The notes: generated by a model from the sequence alone, not told the origin. DNA of 64,000 bases from JAGQYH01 sp041393015 (GCA_041393015.1 JAWKKV010000004.1:310001-374000); one strand, 5' to 3'. Shown: positions 1 through 8,986, numbered from the stretch's first letter. Translations and numbers: made by a program.

Positions 1-292
1 CTGCATAATGATTTTCATCAAAACCCGGCAACACCGTTTGGTCATAACGAGCAAAACGCAATGCGCGATAAGCCATAATTCGTTCTGTATCAATAATATG
101 TTGGAATATATCTCTTACTGTCCACTTACCTTCTTCATACACTTCATCTTGCAGCATGTTGCATTTCTGTAAGCCTTCATCATCAATAATAGAATCGTAG
201 TTTTCTAAGGCTCTTAAAATATCTATATCTTCAACTTGGTTGATGTATGTGTCGTAAAAAGGTGGAATGTTTCTAATTTCAGATCTTTTCAT
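1..292 (-). CDS. DinB-superfamily protein, 3' end cut by window edge
   Basis: The reverse strand reads from an ATG at 292-290 for 97 codons to the window edge without a stop, so the C-terminus is missing. The visible part matches the first half of the DinB four-helix bundle. A helix with W57 and then VRDIFQHIIDTERI (59-72) carries the usual metal-binding histidine (H65), followed by the RALRFAR helix. DinB-like proteins are putative metal-dependent hydrolases or thiol transferases; the substrate of this one cannot be told. It is followed (to higher coordinates) by a hairpin-rich repeat at 309-370 and then the M42 peptidase on the same strand. Confidence 0.75.
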   Translation of the reverse strand, partial: MKRSEIRNIPPFYDTYINQVEDIDILRALENYDSIIDDEGLQKCNMLQDEVYEEGKWTVRDIFQHIIDTERIMAYRALRFARYDQTVLPGFDENHYA

Positions 293-308
293 AGTTGTTT
301 TTTAATCC

Positions 309-370
309 CCTCCTTGGAGGGGAAGATTTTTCCAAATCCCTGCCTGACGGTAGGCAGGTTGGATTTGGTT
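309..370. repeat. Nested-hairpin intergenic repeat
   Basis: Two hairpins lie back to back. CCCCTCC-TT-GGAGGGG (309-324) is a perfect 7-bp stem. CCTGCCT-GACGGT-AGGCAGG (341-360) is another 7-bp stem, itself flanked by CCAAATCC (334-341) and GGATTTGG (363-370), which pair outside it. A G-rich AGGGGTGGG follows at about 380. The higher GC content stands out from the AT-rich surroundings. It resembles dispersed palindromic intergenic repeats of Bacteroidota genomes. A transcription-end role for the gene at 425-1471 is possible but there is no T-tract. Confidence 0.6.
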
Positions 371-424
371 TAAAAATCAGGGGTGGGTTAAATTGAATTT
401 TGCATTAATTAAAATAGAATTATC

Positions 425-1471
425 TTAAAACGACCAATCATATCCTTTTAAATCCTCTAGACAATGCTGTAACAATAATACAGATCTTGAAATATCTTCT
501 TTATGTGCCATTTCTATTACCTGGTGAATATGTCTGGTTGGAATAGAAATAGCACCTGAAATAGCACCTTTCTTTCCCCAACGTTGGATACCTGCAGTAT
601 CTGTTCCTCCTCTGGTTAAAATCTCCGGCTGCCACTTTATCTTATGCTTGTCGGCAGTTTGTTTCATATACTCCACCATTCTATAATCGCACAATACAGA
701 AGAGTCCATTATTTTTATAGCGGTTCCTTCACCTAATGCAGTAATAACTTCTTCTGGTTTTGAACCTGGAAGATCAAAGGCAATAGTGGTATCTAAGCCA
801 AAACCGAAATCTGGATTTATATTATGCGCAGCAACGCTAGCACCTCTAATCCCTATTTCTTCCTGAACCGTAAAAACGCCGTATACATCGTAATCAGGCG
901 TCTTCATTCTTTTAAGCGTTTCAATCAAAATATAAACAGCCACTCGATTGTCAATGGATTTGCAATTCAAACATTCGCCCATTTCAATCATCTTGCGTTC
1001 CCTTGTAATTGGATTGCCAACAGAAACAATTTTCTTCACTTCTTCTACCGGCAAACCAAGATCAATAAAGAAATCATCTAGTTCTAAAGTTTTCTTGCGT
1101 TCATCAGCTGTCATAATGTGAATAGGCTTGCTACCCATTACGCCAATAATATCTTTCTTACCATGAACGATTACCCTTTGCGCCGTCAAAGTTTTTGGAT
1201 CAAAACCTCCTAAAGGATTAAATCTCAAAAATCCCTTATCGTCAATATGTTTTACCATGAAACCAATCTCGTCCATATGGGCGCCAACCATGGCTCGTTT
1301 GCTGCTATCTTTTCCTTTTTTAATAGCATAAACATTGCCCATATTATCTACTTCTACCTCGTCTACAAATCCTTTTATCTCCTCTAGCACTAAGTCTCTA
1401 ACTCGTGTCTCGAATCCAGGAGCACCTGCGGTTTCGCATATTTTGGCAAATAATTTTACGTCTACTTTCAT
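425..1471 (-). CDS. M42-family metallopeptidase (glutamyl/deblocking aminopeptidase type)
   Basis: The 348-residue product has the full M42 co-catalytic metal set: H65 in VGAHMDEIGF, D174 in CKSIDNRVAV, E204/E205 in VQEEIGIRGA, D227 in GLDTT and a histidine in TRHIHQ (312-317). Length and motif order match FrvX/YpdE-type cytosolic dodecameric (TET) aminopeptidases, which trim N-terminal residues from peptides released by protein breakdown. There is no signal peptide. Start is the ATG at 1471. An octamer tandem repeat lies just upstream and separates it from pyk, so it probably has its own promoter, which I could not pinpoint. Confidence 0.92.
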   Translation of the reverse strand: MKVDVKLFAKICETAGAPGFETRVRDLVLEEIKGFVDEVEVDNMGNVYAIKKGKDSSKRAMVGAHMDEIGFMVKHIDDKGFLRFNPLGGFDPKTLTAQRVIVHGKKDIIGVMGSKPIHIMTADERKKTLELDDFFIDLGLPVEEVKKIVSVGNPITRERKMIEMGECLNCKSIDNRVAVYILIETLKRMKTPDYDVYGVFTVQEEIGIRGASVAAHNINPDFGFGLDTTIAFDLPGSKPEEVITALGEGTAIKIMDSSVLCDYRMVEYMKQTADKHKIKWQPEILTRGGTDTAGIQRWGKKGAISGAISIPTRHIHQVIEMAHKEDISRSVLLLQHCLEDLKGYDWSF

Positions 1472-1480
1472 ATTTTTCGG

Positions 1481-1504
1481 TTATTCGGTTATTCGGTTAT
1501 TCGG
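1481..1504. repeat. Short tandem repeat, three TTATTCGG units
   Basis: Three perfect head-to-tail copies of TTATTCGG lie directly upstream of the M42 peptidase start, preceded by one imperfect unit (1473-1480, TTTTTCGG). Each unit is 8 bases, so slippage would alter spacing upstream of the gene. Confidence 0.85.
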
Positions 1505-1520
1505 TGAATAATAATTTATG

Positions 1521-1556
1521 TGTTTGAATTTGTGTTTGTATCTTGAATTTGAGTTT
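1521..1556 (-). repeat. 3'-end repeat family, copy A
   Basis: Read on the - strand (the direction of pyk) this begins AACTCAAATTCAAGATACAA and goes on ACACAAATTCAAAC. It sits 3 bases beyond the pyk stop codon. Similar A/C-rich strings lie just after the stops of rarA, kdsA (inverted) and the gene at 27746-30022. Confidence 0.5.
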
Positions 1557-1559
1557 TCA

Positions 1560-2990
1560 TTAGTCTTCCACCAAAGTTAGCTTAATCATATTGGTTTTTC
1601 CTTTTTCTACAATAGGCACACTGGCTGTATTGATTACTAAATCACCATTACTTACTTTACCTCTAACCCTTAAATCTTTAATTACATCAGCAATCGAATC
1701 GTCAGTACTTTTAAATTGATCATAGTAAAAAACTTCAACCCCCCAAATAAGGTTCAAAGTATTTAAAATTGCCTTATTACTGGTGAAAATATAAATGTCA
1801 GCTTTAGGTCGGTAACTGGAAATCATAAACGCAGTATAACCCGAGAAGGTCATACCAATGATCGCCTTAGCATCAACATCTTCGGCCATTTTACAGGCGT
1901 TGAAACAGATAGCATCAGAAAGAAAGGATACAGAGTCTTCGTCTGGTAACAGATTTTTATTGTAAATAATGCTTTCTTTTTCAGCTCTACGAATAATCTT
2001 ATCCATTGTTTTTACAACATCAAAAGGAAATTTTCCAACCGAAGTTTCTCCACTAAGCATTAATACATCAGCACCTTCCAAAACGCCATTCGCCACATCA
2101 GTAACTTCCGCTCGTGTAGGTCTGGCATTCTCAATCATCGATTCCATCATTTGAGTGGCAATGATTACTGGTTTTGCTTGACTAATACACTTTGAAACAA
2201 TCTTTTTCTGAATTAAGGGCACATTTTCAAATGGAATTTCAACCCCTAAATCACCTCTAGCAACCATAATTCCATCAGACGCTTGAATAATTGCATCCAA
2301 ATTATGTAGCGCTTCAGGCTTTTCAATTTTTGCAATTACCCTTACATGTCTCTTATTAGGATGTGTATTGATGATTTCTTTTAACTCTGTAATATCTGCT
2401 GCGTCTCTAACAAATGATAGCGCTATCCATTCTACCGGTTGGGTTAGGATAAATGCCAAGTCGTGAATGTCTTTTTCAGTTAAACTAGGCACATTTATAT
2501 GAGTATCTGGTAAATTGAATCCTTTTCTAGAGTTTAAAATTCCACCATTAATAACTTTGGCCTCTACTTCACTTTCATTAATAATATGCGTTACTACTAA
2601 TTCGAGTTTCCCATCATCAATCAATATTTTTTCTCCAGGATTAATATCTCTTGCCAATTCTTTAAATAGGATATAGATTTTATTGGGGTCGGCATTATTC
2701 TTATCGGTAGTAAATATTACTTTGCTGCCATCCACCAACATAATGGGTTCTGGTAATTTTCCAATTCGAAGTTTTGGTCCTTGAAGGTCAGCTACCAAAC
2801 AAATATTGGCATTTAGCTCTTCATTTATTTGCTGTGTAAAATCAATTACTTGTTGATGGGCGGCATGATCTCCATGAGAAAAATTAAGCCTAAAAGCATT
2901 GGCTCCGGCCATATATAAAGATTTAAGGGCTTCATAACTTGAAGTAGCAGGTCCAATTGTGGTGAGTAATTTTGTTTTTCGTTTCGTCAT
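1560..2990 (-). CDS. pyk: Pyruvate kinase
   Basis: Catalyses phosphoenolpyruvate + ADP to pyruvate + ATP in glycolysis, in the cytosol. The 476-residue protein has the substrate loop RLNFSHG (34-40), the signature IAKIEKPEAL with catalytic K221 and metal ligand E223, D247 in ARGDLG, and ATQMMESMI / PTRAEVTDVANG. The C-terminal regulatory domain is present and ends in LVED, so it is full length. Its ATG overlaps the last four bases of the upstream IPExxxVDY gene (2987-2990), indicating translational coupling. With pckA also in this window, both directions at the PEP node are present. Confidence 0.97.
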   Translation of the reverse strand: MTKRKTKLLTTIGPATSSYEALKSLYMAGANAFRLNFSHGDHAAHQQVIDFTQQINEELNANICLVADLQGPKLRIGKLPEPIMLVDGSKVIFTTDKNNADPNKIYILFKELARDINPGEKILIDDGKLELVVTHIINESEVEAKVINGGILNSRKGFNLPDTHINVPSLTEKDIHDLAFILTQPVEWIALSFVRDAADITELKEIINTHPNKRHVRVIAKIEKPEALHNLDAIIQASDGIMVARGDLGVEIPFENVPLIQKKIVSKCISQAKPVIIATQMMESMIENARPTRAEVTDVANGVLEGADVLMLSGETSVGKFPFDVVKTMDKIIRRAEKESIIYNKNLLPDEDSVSFLSDAICFNACKMAEDVDAKAIIGMTFSGYTAFMISSYRPKADIYIFTSNKAILNTLNLIWGVEVFYYDQFKSTDDSIADVIKDLRVRGKVSNGDLVINTASVPIVEKGKTNMIKLTLVED

Positions 2991-3409
2991 TCTAATATTA
3001 GCTGTGAGATATTTTTAATATTGTTTAAGTCTATTTTGATAGCAGATTGAATTGAAGGCATTTTTTTTAATTTGGTATAAAATTCATTTTCATCAAAGAA
3101 ATCTAACTCTCCTTTTACCATCAATAGATAGTCAAAATTTTTCAATTCTTTTAGGTAATAGTCACCTAATCCTTTATTTTTAATCAATTCAATTTTAAAT
3201 AAATCAACTTCATCTTCATATGTGTAGAAGCTAAAGTAAAGATTTTCATTAACAGGTCGTCTTATGATAACAACATCATCTTGTCTTGATAAGTTGCAAG
3301 AAAAGACTTTGTTTAATTCCCATACAATACGGTGTCCTCCAAGGGAACTAAGTATTCCCCATAAGAAAAAATCATCTTCCGACTCAATATGTAATTTAGT
3401 TTTAGGCAA
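2987..3409 (-). CDS. IPExxxVDY family protein
   Basis: A 140-residue soluble protein without signal peptide or TM segments. The features WELNKVF, the YTYEDEVDLF strand and DYLLMVKGEL match the small IPExxxVDY family, which is found in Bacteroidota next to pyruvate kinase and acpP-fabF-rnc. Its biochemical role is unknown. The conserved four-base overlap with pyk suggests the two are made together, perhaps with the small protein acting on central metabolism or the acyl chain operon, but that is inference. It is divergent from acpP, sharing a 112-base intergenic region. Confidence 0.8.
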   Translation of the reverse strand: MPKTKLHIESEDDFFLWGILSSLGGHRIVWELNKVFSCNLSRQDDVVIIRRPVNENLYFSFYTYEDEVDLFKIELIKNKGLGDYYLKELKNFDYLLMVKGELDFFDENEFYTKLKKMPSIQSAIKIDLNNIKNISQLILE

Positions 3410-3484
3410 TGGAACTGTTTATACTTTTAAACGTTTTGTGGATGTAATTTATGAGTTATTAAGCTTCATAAATATTAAAAAAGC

Positions 3485-3492
3485 TAACTTTG
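3485..3492 (+). promoter_or_regulatory. -7 box of acpP promoter (TAACTTTG)
   Basis: Exact match to the Bacteroidota -7 consensus TAnnTTTG, 29 bases before the acpP ATG. No clear -33 TTG at the usual spacing. Confidence 0.65.
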
Positions 3493-3521
3493 CAGAAATT
3501 TTAAAATTAAAAATTACAAAT

Positions 3522-3758
3522 ATGTCTGATATAGCAGCAAAAGTAAAGGAAATTATTGTTGAAAAATTAGGTGTTGAAGAAAGTGAAGTAACACTAGAAG
3601 CAAGTTTCACTAATGATTTAGGAGCAGATTCACTTGATACCGTTGAATTAATAATGGAATTTGAGAAGGAATTCAATATTTCTATTCCAGATGAGCAAGC
3701 AGAATCAATTACCACTGTAGGAGAAGCAGTAGAATATTTATCTCAACAAGTAAAATAA
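3522..3758 (+). CDS. acpP: Acyl carrier protein
   Basis: A 78-residue acidic protein that carries growing acyl chains on a phosphopantetheine arm attached to S37 in the DSLDTVEL motif. Start is the ATG at 3522 (MSDIAAKVKEII); the open frame runs further upstream but the extra residues look like noncoding sequence and the TAACTTTG promoter falls inside them. Fifteen bases separate it from fabF, and rnc follows, the standard acpP-fabF-rnc unit of type II fatty acid synthesis. Confidence 0.97.
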   Translation: MSDIAAKVKEIIVEKLGVEESEVTLEASFTNDLGADSLDTVELIMEFEKEFNISIPDEQAESITTVGEAVEYLSQQVK

Positions 3759-3772
3759 AATTATTTCGGTCA

Positions 3773-5023
3773 ATGGACTTTCATAAAGTTGTTGTAACAG
3801 GATTAGGTGCTTTAACACCCATTGGAAATGATCTTAAATCATATTGGGAAGGTCTGCGTACAGGTAAAAGTGGCGCGGGACCTATCACAAAGTTTGATAC
3901 AGAACATTTCAAAACAAATTTTGCCTGTGAACTGAAAGATTTTGACGCGAGTAACTTTATCGATAGAAAAGAAGTAAGGAGATTAGATCCTTATGCACAT
4001 TATGGATTAGTATCAGGAGAAGAAGCCATTCAACATTCTGGAATTCTAGATTATACAGAATTAGATAGAAACAATGTTGGTGTGATTTGGGCTTCGGGAA
4101 TTGGTGGTATTTTAACTTTCCAAGAGGAAATGTTAGAATATGCCAAATTAGGGGTTCCTAGATTTAATCCATTTTTTATTCCAAAGATGATCTCAGATAT
4201 TGCGGCAGGGCATATTTCTATGAAACATGGTTTTAGAGGACCTAATTATGCTACTGTTTCTGCCTGCGCTTCATCTACCAATGCTTTGATTGATGCTTTA
4301 ATGCTTTTGCGTTTAGGGAAAGCTGACGCTATTGTGGTGGGAGGATCAGAAGCCGCCATTACCGAAGGTGGAATTGGTGGATTCAATTCAATGAAGGCAT
4401 TATCACAAAGAAATGACGATCCTCAAACTGCTTCAAGGCCATTTGATTTAGATAGAGATGGCTTTGTAATGGGCGAAGGCGGAGGAGGAATGGTATTAGA
4501 AACCCTTGAACACGCACAAAAAAGAGGTGCTACTATTTATGCGGAATTAGCCGGTGGAGGTTTATCGGCAGATGCTTATCACTTAACTGCACCACATCCC
4601 GAAGGCTTGGGAGCAAGTCTTGTTATGGAAAGAGCTTGCAAAGATGCAGGCATAGATCCCAAAGAAATTGACTATATTAACGTTCACGGAACATCTACAC
4701 CTTTGGGAGATATCAGTGAAGTGAAGGCAATTCAAAGGCTATTGGGAGATGCGGCGTACGATGTAAATATTAGCTCAACGAAATCAATGACAGGGCATTT
4801 ACTTGGAGCCGCTGGTATTGTTGAAGCAATTGCCGGAGTTTTGGCGTTGCAACATAATATAGTGCCACCAACCATTAATCATTTTACGGATGACCCCAAT
4901 TTGGATGCTAAACTAAATTTTACTTTTAATACAGCTCAAGAAAGAGAAATAAATATTGTTTTAAGTAATACTTTTGGTTTTGGAGGACATAATGCCTCTG
5001 CCATATTTAGAAAACATAGTTAA
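3773..5023 (+). CDS. fabF: Beta-ketoacyl-ACP synthase II
   Basis: Elongates acyl-ACP with malonyl-ACP in fatty acid synthesis. The 416-residue thiolase-fold enzyme has the Cys-His-His triad: C165 in VSACASSTN, H305 in NVHGTSTPLGD and H342 in MTGHLLGAAG, plus K337 and the C-terminal FGFGGHNAS glycine loop. Length is normal for FabF. It lies between acpP and rnc, 12 bases before the latter, consistent with one transcript. Confidence 0.97.
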   Translation: MDFHKVVVTGLGALTPIGNDLKSYWEGLRTGKSGAGPITKFDTEHFKTNFACELKDFDASNFIDRKEVRRLDPYAHYGLVSGEEAIQHSGILDYTELDRNNVGVIWASGIGGILTFQEEMLEYAKLGVPRFNPFFIPKMISDIAAGHISMKHGFRGPNYATVSACASSTNALIDALMLLRLGKADAIVVGGSEAAITEGGIGGFNSMKALSQRNDDPQTASRPFDLDRDGFVMGEGGGGMVLETLEHAQKRGATIYAELAGGGLSADAYHLTAPHPEGLGASLVMERACKDAGIDPKEIDYINVHGTSTPLGDISEVKAIQRLLGDAAYDVNISSTKSMTGHLLGAAGIVEAIAGVLALQHNIVPPTINHFTDDPNLDAKLNFTFNTAQEREINIVLSNTFGFGGHNASAIFRKHS

Positions 5024-5035
5024 CCTAACAAACGC

Positions 5036-5767
5036 GTGCTTAATTTTATTAAGAAAATCTTTAATAGAAGTTCTACTTTGATTGAAGAACCATCTTCAAT
5101 TGATGAATTTCTAAAGCAACTCAATCTCAAGACAGATAAGGCAGAGTTATATGAAACTGCACTAACTCATGGCTCTTATGTTAAATCGCAAGTAGAATCA
5201 AATGAACGTTTAGAATTTATTGGCGATGCTGTTTTAGGTGCAGCCATTGCTGATGTACTCTATCAATATTTTCCGGGTAAAAACGAGGGAAAAATGAGCA
5301 AGATGCGTTCTAAACTAGTGAGTAGAGAAGCATTGAATCAATTGGGAATACTTTTAGAAATTCCTAAATACTTAAAGCATCGAATTGGTAAAAATGAGTT
5401 TCGGATTTCTAATAACTATATCGGAAATGCTTTTGAAGCTTTGATTGGTGCTATTTATTTAGACAAAGGATATGATTTTACCTTGGAATTTGTGAAGGCA
5501 AAAATTATAGAACCTTTTACAGATTTACACGAGTTAGACAATAAGATAAAGGATTTTAAGAGCCACGTTATTATTTGGGCACAAAAAAGTAAACGCAGCT
5601 TTGAATTCATTGTAGATAGGCATCCTAATAACGAAGAGGATGAACGATTTAGAGCTAAACTGCTCATCGATGGGAATCTAATTTCGGAAGGAGTGGGCAG
5701 AAACAAAAAGACTGCTCAACAAAATGCCGCTCAAAAAGCTATTGATGAGTTAGGCATTATGGATTAA
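5036..5767 (+). CDS. rnc: Ribonuclease III
   Basis: Cleaves double-stranded RNA in rRNA and mRNA processing. The RNase III domain has the signature ERLEFIGDAVLG (57-68) with E60 and D64; the second half-site reads GNAFEALIG, so N131 stands where E. coli has an Asp (D114), with E134 keeping the glutamate. A double-stranded RNA-binding domain fills about residues 170-243, ending in KTAQQNAAQKAIDELG. The start codon is GTG at 5036. Third gene of acpP-fabF-rnc; it converges with the efflux adaptor 7 bases later. Confidence 0.95.
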   Translation: MLNFIKKIFNRSSTLIEEPSSIDEFLKQLNLKTDKAELYETALTHGSYVKSQVESNERLEFIGDAVLGAAIADVLYQYFPGKNEGKMSKMRSKLVSREALNQLGILLEIPKYLKHRIGKNEFRISNNYIGNAFEALIGAIYLDKGYDFTLEFVKAKIIEPFTDLHELDNKIKDFKSHVIIWAQKSKRSFEFIVDRHPNNEEDERFRAKLLIDGNLISEGVGRNKKTAQQNAAQKAIDELGIMD

Positions 5768-5774
5768 CTAATCT

Positions 5775-7097
5775 CTATTTCCCTTTCTTCTTATCCAATC
5801 CGTAAAGCTCCTTTTTAGAAACTATTTCAACCGGATCGCCATCTTCTAAATCTTTACTAATGGCATTGTAAGGTGCAGTAATGGCCATTTGGCCCACCTC
5901 TAAACCTTCTAAAACTTCAATATAAGTATCGTTTTGAATACCGGTTTTTACAGTGTGTCTTTTTACTATTCCATTTTCTTCAATAAAAACAACCTCGATC
6001 AACTCTTCTTCTAAACCAACACTATCTTCGTTAATATCTCTTGTTCCAACTGCTTGTAATGGAACTGATAATACATCACTCACTCTTTTGGTTTGGATAT
6101 CGGCAGTAGCGCTCATACCCGGTAAAAATGGATATTGTTTGTTTTTAGTAATTTCTTCATAAGATGATTTAAGGATTTTGATCTTTACTTCAAAATTTGT
6201 GGATTGTGAAGATGATAGAGATAAATTACTTGATAAACCATTAGATGAACTAGCAATACTAGTGACAATGCCTTTAAATTTATCGTCAGGATAAGCATCT
6301 ACTTCAACAATAGAAGTATCTCCTAAATGCACTCTTATAATGTCGTTTTCGCTTACATTTACTCTTACTTCCATGTCTTCAAAATCAGCAATTCGAAGCA
6401 TTTCAGTTCCTGTCATTTGAAGTGTTCCAACAACTTTTTCACCTTTTTCTACATTCATGGAAGAAACAATGCCGGTTAAAGGAGAAAAAATAGCTGTCTT
6501 ACCCAAATTGGTTTTAGCATCTGTAATAGTCGCTCTTAATGCTTCTGAGGCGTATTGCAAGCTAGTTACATTTTGTTTGGCAGCTTCTAATTGACTCTCT
6601 GCGCTTAATACTGCGTTTTCTGCATTTTCAAGATCTACTTCTTTAACATTGCCTTTTTGGTAAGAGCTTTTTAATTTGTCATAGTAGCTTTTTGCATTGG
6701 CCAATGAGTTAGTTGCCTGCACAACAGTAGCCTTGGCACTTTCTAAATTGGCTAATGAACTTTGATAGTTAGCTTGTACTTGCGCTACTGCATTATTGTA
6801 AGAGTCTGGTTTAATTCTAGCAATTAAATCGCCATTTTTTATGGCATCACCTTCTTCAAAATATAACTCTACAATTTCACCTGATACATCAGAAGATATC
6901 TTTACCTCAATTTCTGGATAAATTTTTCCATTTGCTGTTACTGTTTGAACGATATCTCTTTTGGAAGTCTTTTCTGCTGTAACTTTAGTTGCCTTCTCGC
7001 CACCAAACCAGCCTTTCTGCTTACCTATAACACCAACTATAACCAGTGCAACTGTTAGTATCCCTAGAATTAATAATATTCGGTTAGTTTTTTTCAT
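5775..7097 (-). CDS. Membrane-fusion (periplasmic adaptor) protein, HlyD/MacA type
   Basis: Adaptor of a tripartite exporter, linking an inner-membrane pump to a TolC channel. I take the ATG at 7097 (MKKTNRILLILGILTV), which places the uncleaved N-terminal TM anchor at the start; an upstream in-frame start would overlap tolC by 35 bases. After the anchor come a lipoyl half-domain (SSDVSGEIVEL), a coiled-coil hairpin rich in Ala/Gln/Glu (about residues 100-190), the second lipoyl half (FSPLTGIVSS) and beta-barrel/membrane-proximal domains. It follows tolC by 7 bases. No ABC or RND pump gene is adjacent. Confidence 0.88.
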   Translation of the reverse strand: MKKTNRILLILGILTVALVIVGVIGKQKGWFGGEKATKVTAEKTSKRDIVQTVTANGKIYPEIEVKISSDVSGEIVELYFEEGDAIKNGDLIARIKPDSYNNAVAQVQANYQSSLANLESAKATVVQATNSLANAKSYYDKLKSSYQKGNVKEVDLENAENAVLSAESQLEAAKQNVTSLQYASEALRATITDAKTNLGKTAIFSPLTGIVSSMNVEKGEKVVGTLQMTGTEMLRIADFEDMEVRVNVSENDIIRVHLGDTSIVEVDAYPDDKFKGIVTSIASSSNGLSSNLSLSSSQSTNFEVKIKILKSSYEEITKNKQYPFLPGMSATADIQTKRVSDVLSVPLQAVGTRDINEDSVGLEEELIEVVFIEENGIVKRHTVKTGIQNDTYIEVLEGLEVGQMAITAPYNAISKDLEDGDPVEIVSKKELYGLDKKKGK

Positions 7098-7104
7098 CTG
7101 CTTT

Positions 7105-8439
7105 TTATAGTTGTATTGGAATTCCTTTATAGAATTCAAGGTATTTAATATTAAAAATATAGTTGTATTTCGCTTCTATTAATCTTGAGGTAGCAATAGC
7201 ATAGTTATTACTGGCTACATTAAATTCTACATTGCTTCCTAAACCATCTTCTAATTTAGTTTGCGCACTTTCTAATGATTTTTTAGCCGCTCGTTCATTA
7301 ACTACTGATGCATTATAATTTTCAATAGCGGCCATGGCATTGCTATGAGCCCTAGTCACATTTCTTAGCAATTCCGTTTTAGCCTTCTCCGTCATCAACT
7401 TGTTTTGATCAATTGAAATATTGGCTTGTTGAATGCCTAATCTTGTGGCATTTTTATTGAAAATTGGAATATTTACAGTTAAACCCAACGAGTAAGACAA
7501 ATTGTCTTTGAACTGATTGCCATAAGGTTGTGTCTCGTCAGAAAACGGTAATCTAAACTGTGACGAATAATTGGTAAATGTATTATGATCAAAAGTAACC
7601 GTTGGATAAAATCTTCCTCTAGCGATCTTTAGATCATATTCTCCTAGTATTTCATTCACTTTTGCACTTTTAATTTCAGAACGATTTTGCAATGCTGTAC
7701 TGTATACTTCATCAATGGTTTCCAAATTGTCGTTAATAGAAGTAATATCATCAACACTAGGAGCGGTAATATCAATCTCCTCTGTATGAGGCAAGCGCAT
7801 AATAATTTTTAATTCAGATAAACCCAGATTAATATTGTTTTTAAAAGTCGTGATGGAAATATCATCATTAGCTAATTGAGCATCTAAAATATAAATGTCA
7901 TTTGGGGCTAAAAATCCGTCATCTATTAGATCTTGAGTTCTATTTCTTTCTTGTTGTGTATTTTCTTTTTGTTTGAGGGCTTGATTGAGTTGTTCTTTAG
8001 CCATTAAAACAGATAAAAAGGAATTTAAAAGTTGTAATTGAATATTTTCTTCAGTAATAGTTTTATTCAATAATGCTGATTCAACAGCCAGTTTACTCTT
8101 TTTAAGTGTGTTTAGTTTGGTCATTCCACTAAACAAATCTTGCGAATAACTGAAAGCGTATCTGTTATTAAAAACCGACTGATTGATAAATTCATAGGTA
8201 GTAAAATCTAAACTTCTTCCAAAATTTTCTGTTATGTTAAAAGAACCATTAATATTAGGTCCAAATGCATTTTTACTTTGCTTTACGCCAAGTTCTGCTA
8301 ACTCAGCATTTATTTCTTGTAATGCAACATCTAAATTATTGGAAACGGCCTGTTCAATACATTGTTCAAGCGTCCATTCCTCCTGAGCAAAAATTATATT
8401 TATCTGGAATAGAAAAAAAAGTAGTAAAATTGGTCGCAT
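7105..8439 (-). CDS. TolC-family outer-membrane efflux channel
   Basis: A 444-residue TolC homologue with a cleavable signal peptide (MRPILLLFFLFQ...FAQ) followed by WTLEQCIEQAV, the usual start of the first helix. Two OEP repeats follow, with long amphipathic helices rich in N, A, Q and S. It is first in a two-gene unit with the adaptor. The TAGCTTTG promoter box sits 22 bases upstream in the region shared with divergent tadA. The exported substrate is unknown. Confidence 0.9.
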   Translation of the reverse strand: MRPILLLFFLFQINIIFAQEEWTLEQCIEQAVSNNLDVALQEINAELAELGVKQSKNAFGPNINGSFNITENFGRSLDFTTYEFINQSVFNNRYAFSYSQDLFSGMTKLNTLKKSKLAVESALLNKTITEENIQLQLLNSFLSVLMAKEQLNQALKQKENTQQERNRTQDLIDDGFLAPNDIYILDAQLANDDISITTFKNNINLGLSELKIIMRLPHTEEIDITAPSVDDITSINDNLETIDEVYSTALQNRSEIKSAKVNEILGEYDLKIARGRFYPTVTFDHNTFTNYSSQFRLPFSDETQPYGNQFKDNLSYSLGLTVNIPIFNKNATRLGIQQANISIDQNKLMTEKAKTELLRNVTRAHSNAMAAIENYNASVVNERAAKKSLESAQTKLEDGLGSNVEFNVASNNYAIATSRLIEAKYNYIFNIKYLEFYKGIPIQL

Positions 8440-8461
8440 TTAAGTTGGCTTGGTTGTTTGA

Positions 8462-8469
8462 CAAAGCTA
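8462..8469 (-). promoter_or_regulatory. -7 box of tolC promoter (TAGCTTTG)
   Basis: On the - strand this reads TAGCTTTG, an exact TAnnTTTG match 22 bases before the tolC ATG, in the 71-base region shared with divergent tadA. Confidence 0.6.
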
Positions 8470-8510
8470 TAAATTTAACGTTTAGAAAGCTACACTATTA
8501 TTCTTAGAAT

Positions 8511-8933
8511 ATGTTAAATAAAGATTTGTTCTTCATGAAAGAAGCCTATAAACAGGCAGAATTGGCATTTGATGATGGAGAAATTCCTATTGGTGCAGTG
8601 GTCGTCTGTAAAGATCAAATTATTGCTAGAGCTTATAATCAAGTAGAGCGATTAAAAGATCCAACGGCACATGCTGAAATGATTGCCATTACGTCGGCTA
8701 GTAATTTTCTAAATTCTAAATATCTGGATGAATGTACTTTGTACGTAACTTTAGAACCCTGTAAAATGTGTAGTGGTGCAATTGCTCATGCCCATATTAA
8801 AACAGTTAAATTTGGTGCAGCAGATAATTCTAAACATCCATTAGCAGAGCATTTCAATAAGAGTGGAGGCATCATGCAAATGGAGTGTCAGGCTTTAATA
8901 GATGAGTTTTTTAACAAATTGAGAGAAGAATAA
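8511..8933 (+). CDS. tadA: Nucleoside/tRNA adenosine deaminase (TadA family)
   Basis: A 140-residue zinc deaminase. The catalytic set is H54-x-E56 in PTAHAEMIAI and C84-x-x-C87 in LEPCKMCSGA. This fits TadA, which converts A34 to inosine in tRNA-Arg(ACG), although guanine deaminases share the fold. It is the usual length and has no signal peptide. It is divergent from tolC across a 71-base region, and 53 bases separate it from the DUF2147 gene. Confidence 0.88.
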   Translation: MLNKDLFFMKEAYKQAELAFDDGEIPIGAVVVCKDQIIARAYNQVERLKDPTAHAEMIAITSASNFLNSKYLDECTLYVTLEPCKMCSGAIAHAHIKTVKFGAADNSKHPLAEHFNKSGGIMQMECQALIDEFFNKLREE

Positions 8934-8986
8934 TCAATTGATTTTAGTGTTGTTATTGAGGTGTTGTTGATTTTAAAAATTATGGA

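Noticed and set aside
824..1081. Open frame antisense to the M42 peptidase
   Set aside because: It lies wholly inside the conserved peptidase coding region, with no promoter or family match.
1473..1506. CRISPR or phase-variable array at the TTATTCGG repeats
   Set aside because: Only three perfect 8-base units with no spacers. A promoter-spacing effect is possible, but nothing points to CRISPR.
5036..5767. RNase III inactivated by loss of the second-half Asp
   Set aside because: N131 replaces the E. coli Asp, but the signature, E60, D64 and E134 remain, and Asn at this site seems usual in the phylum.
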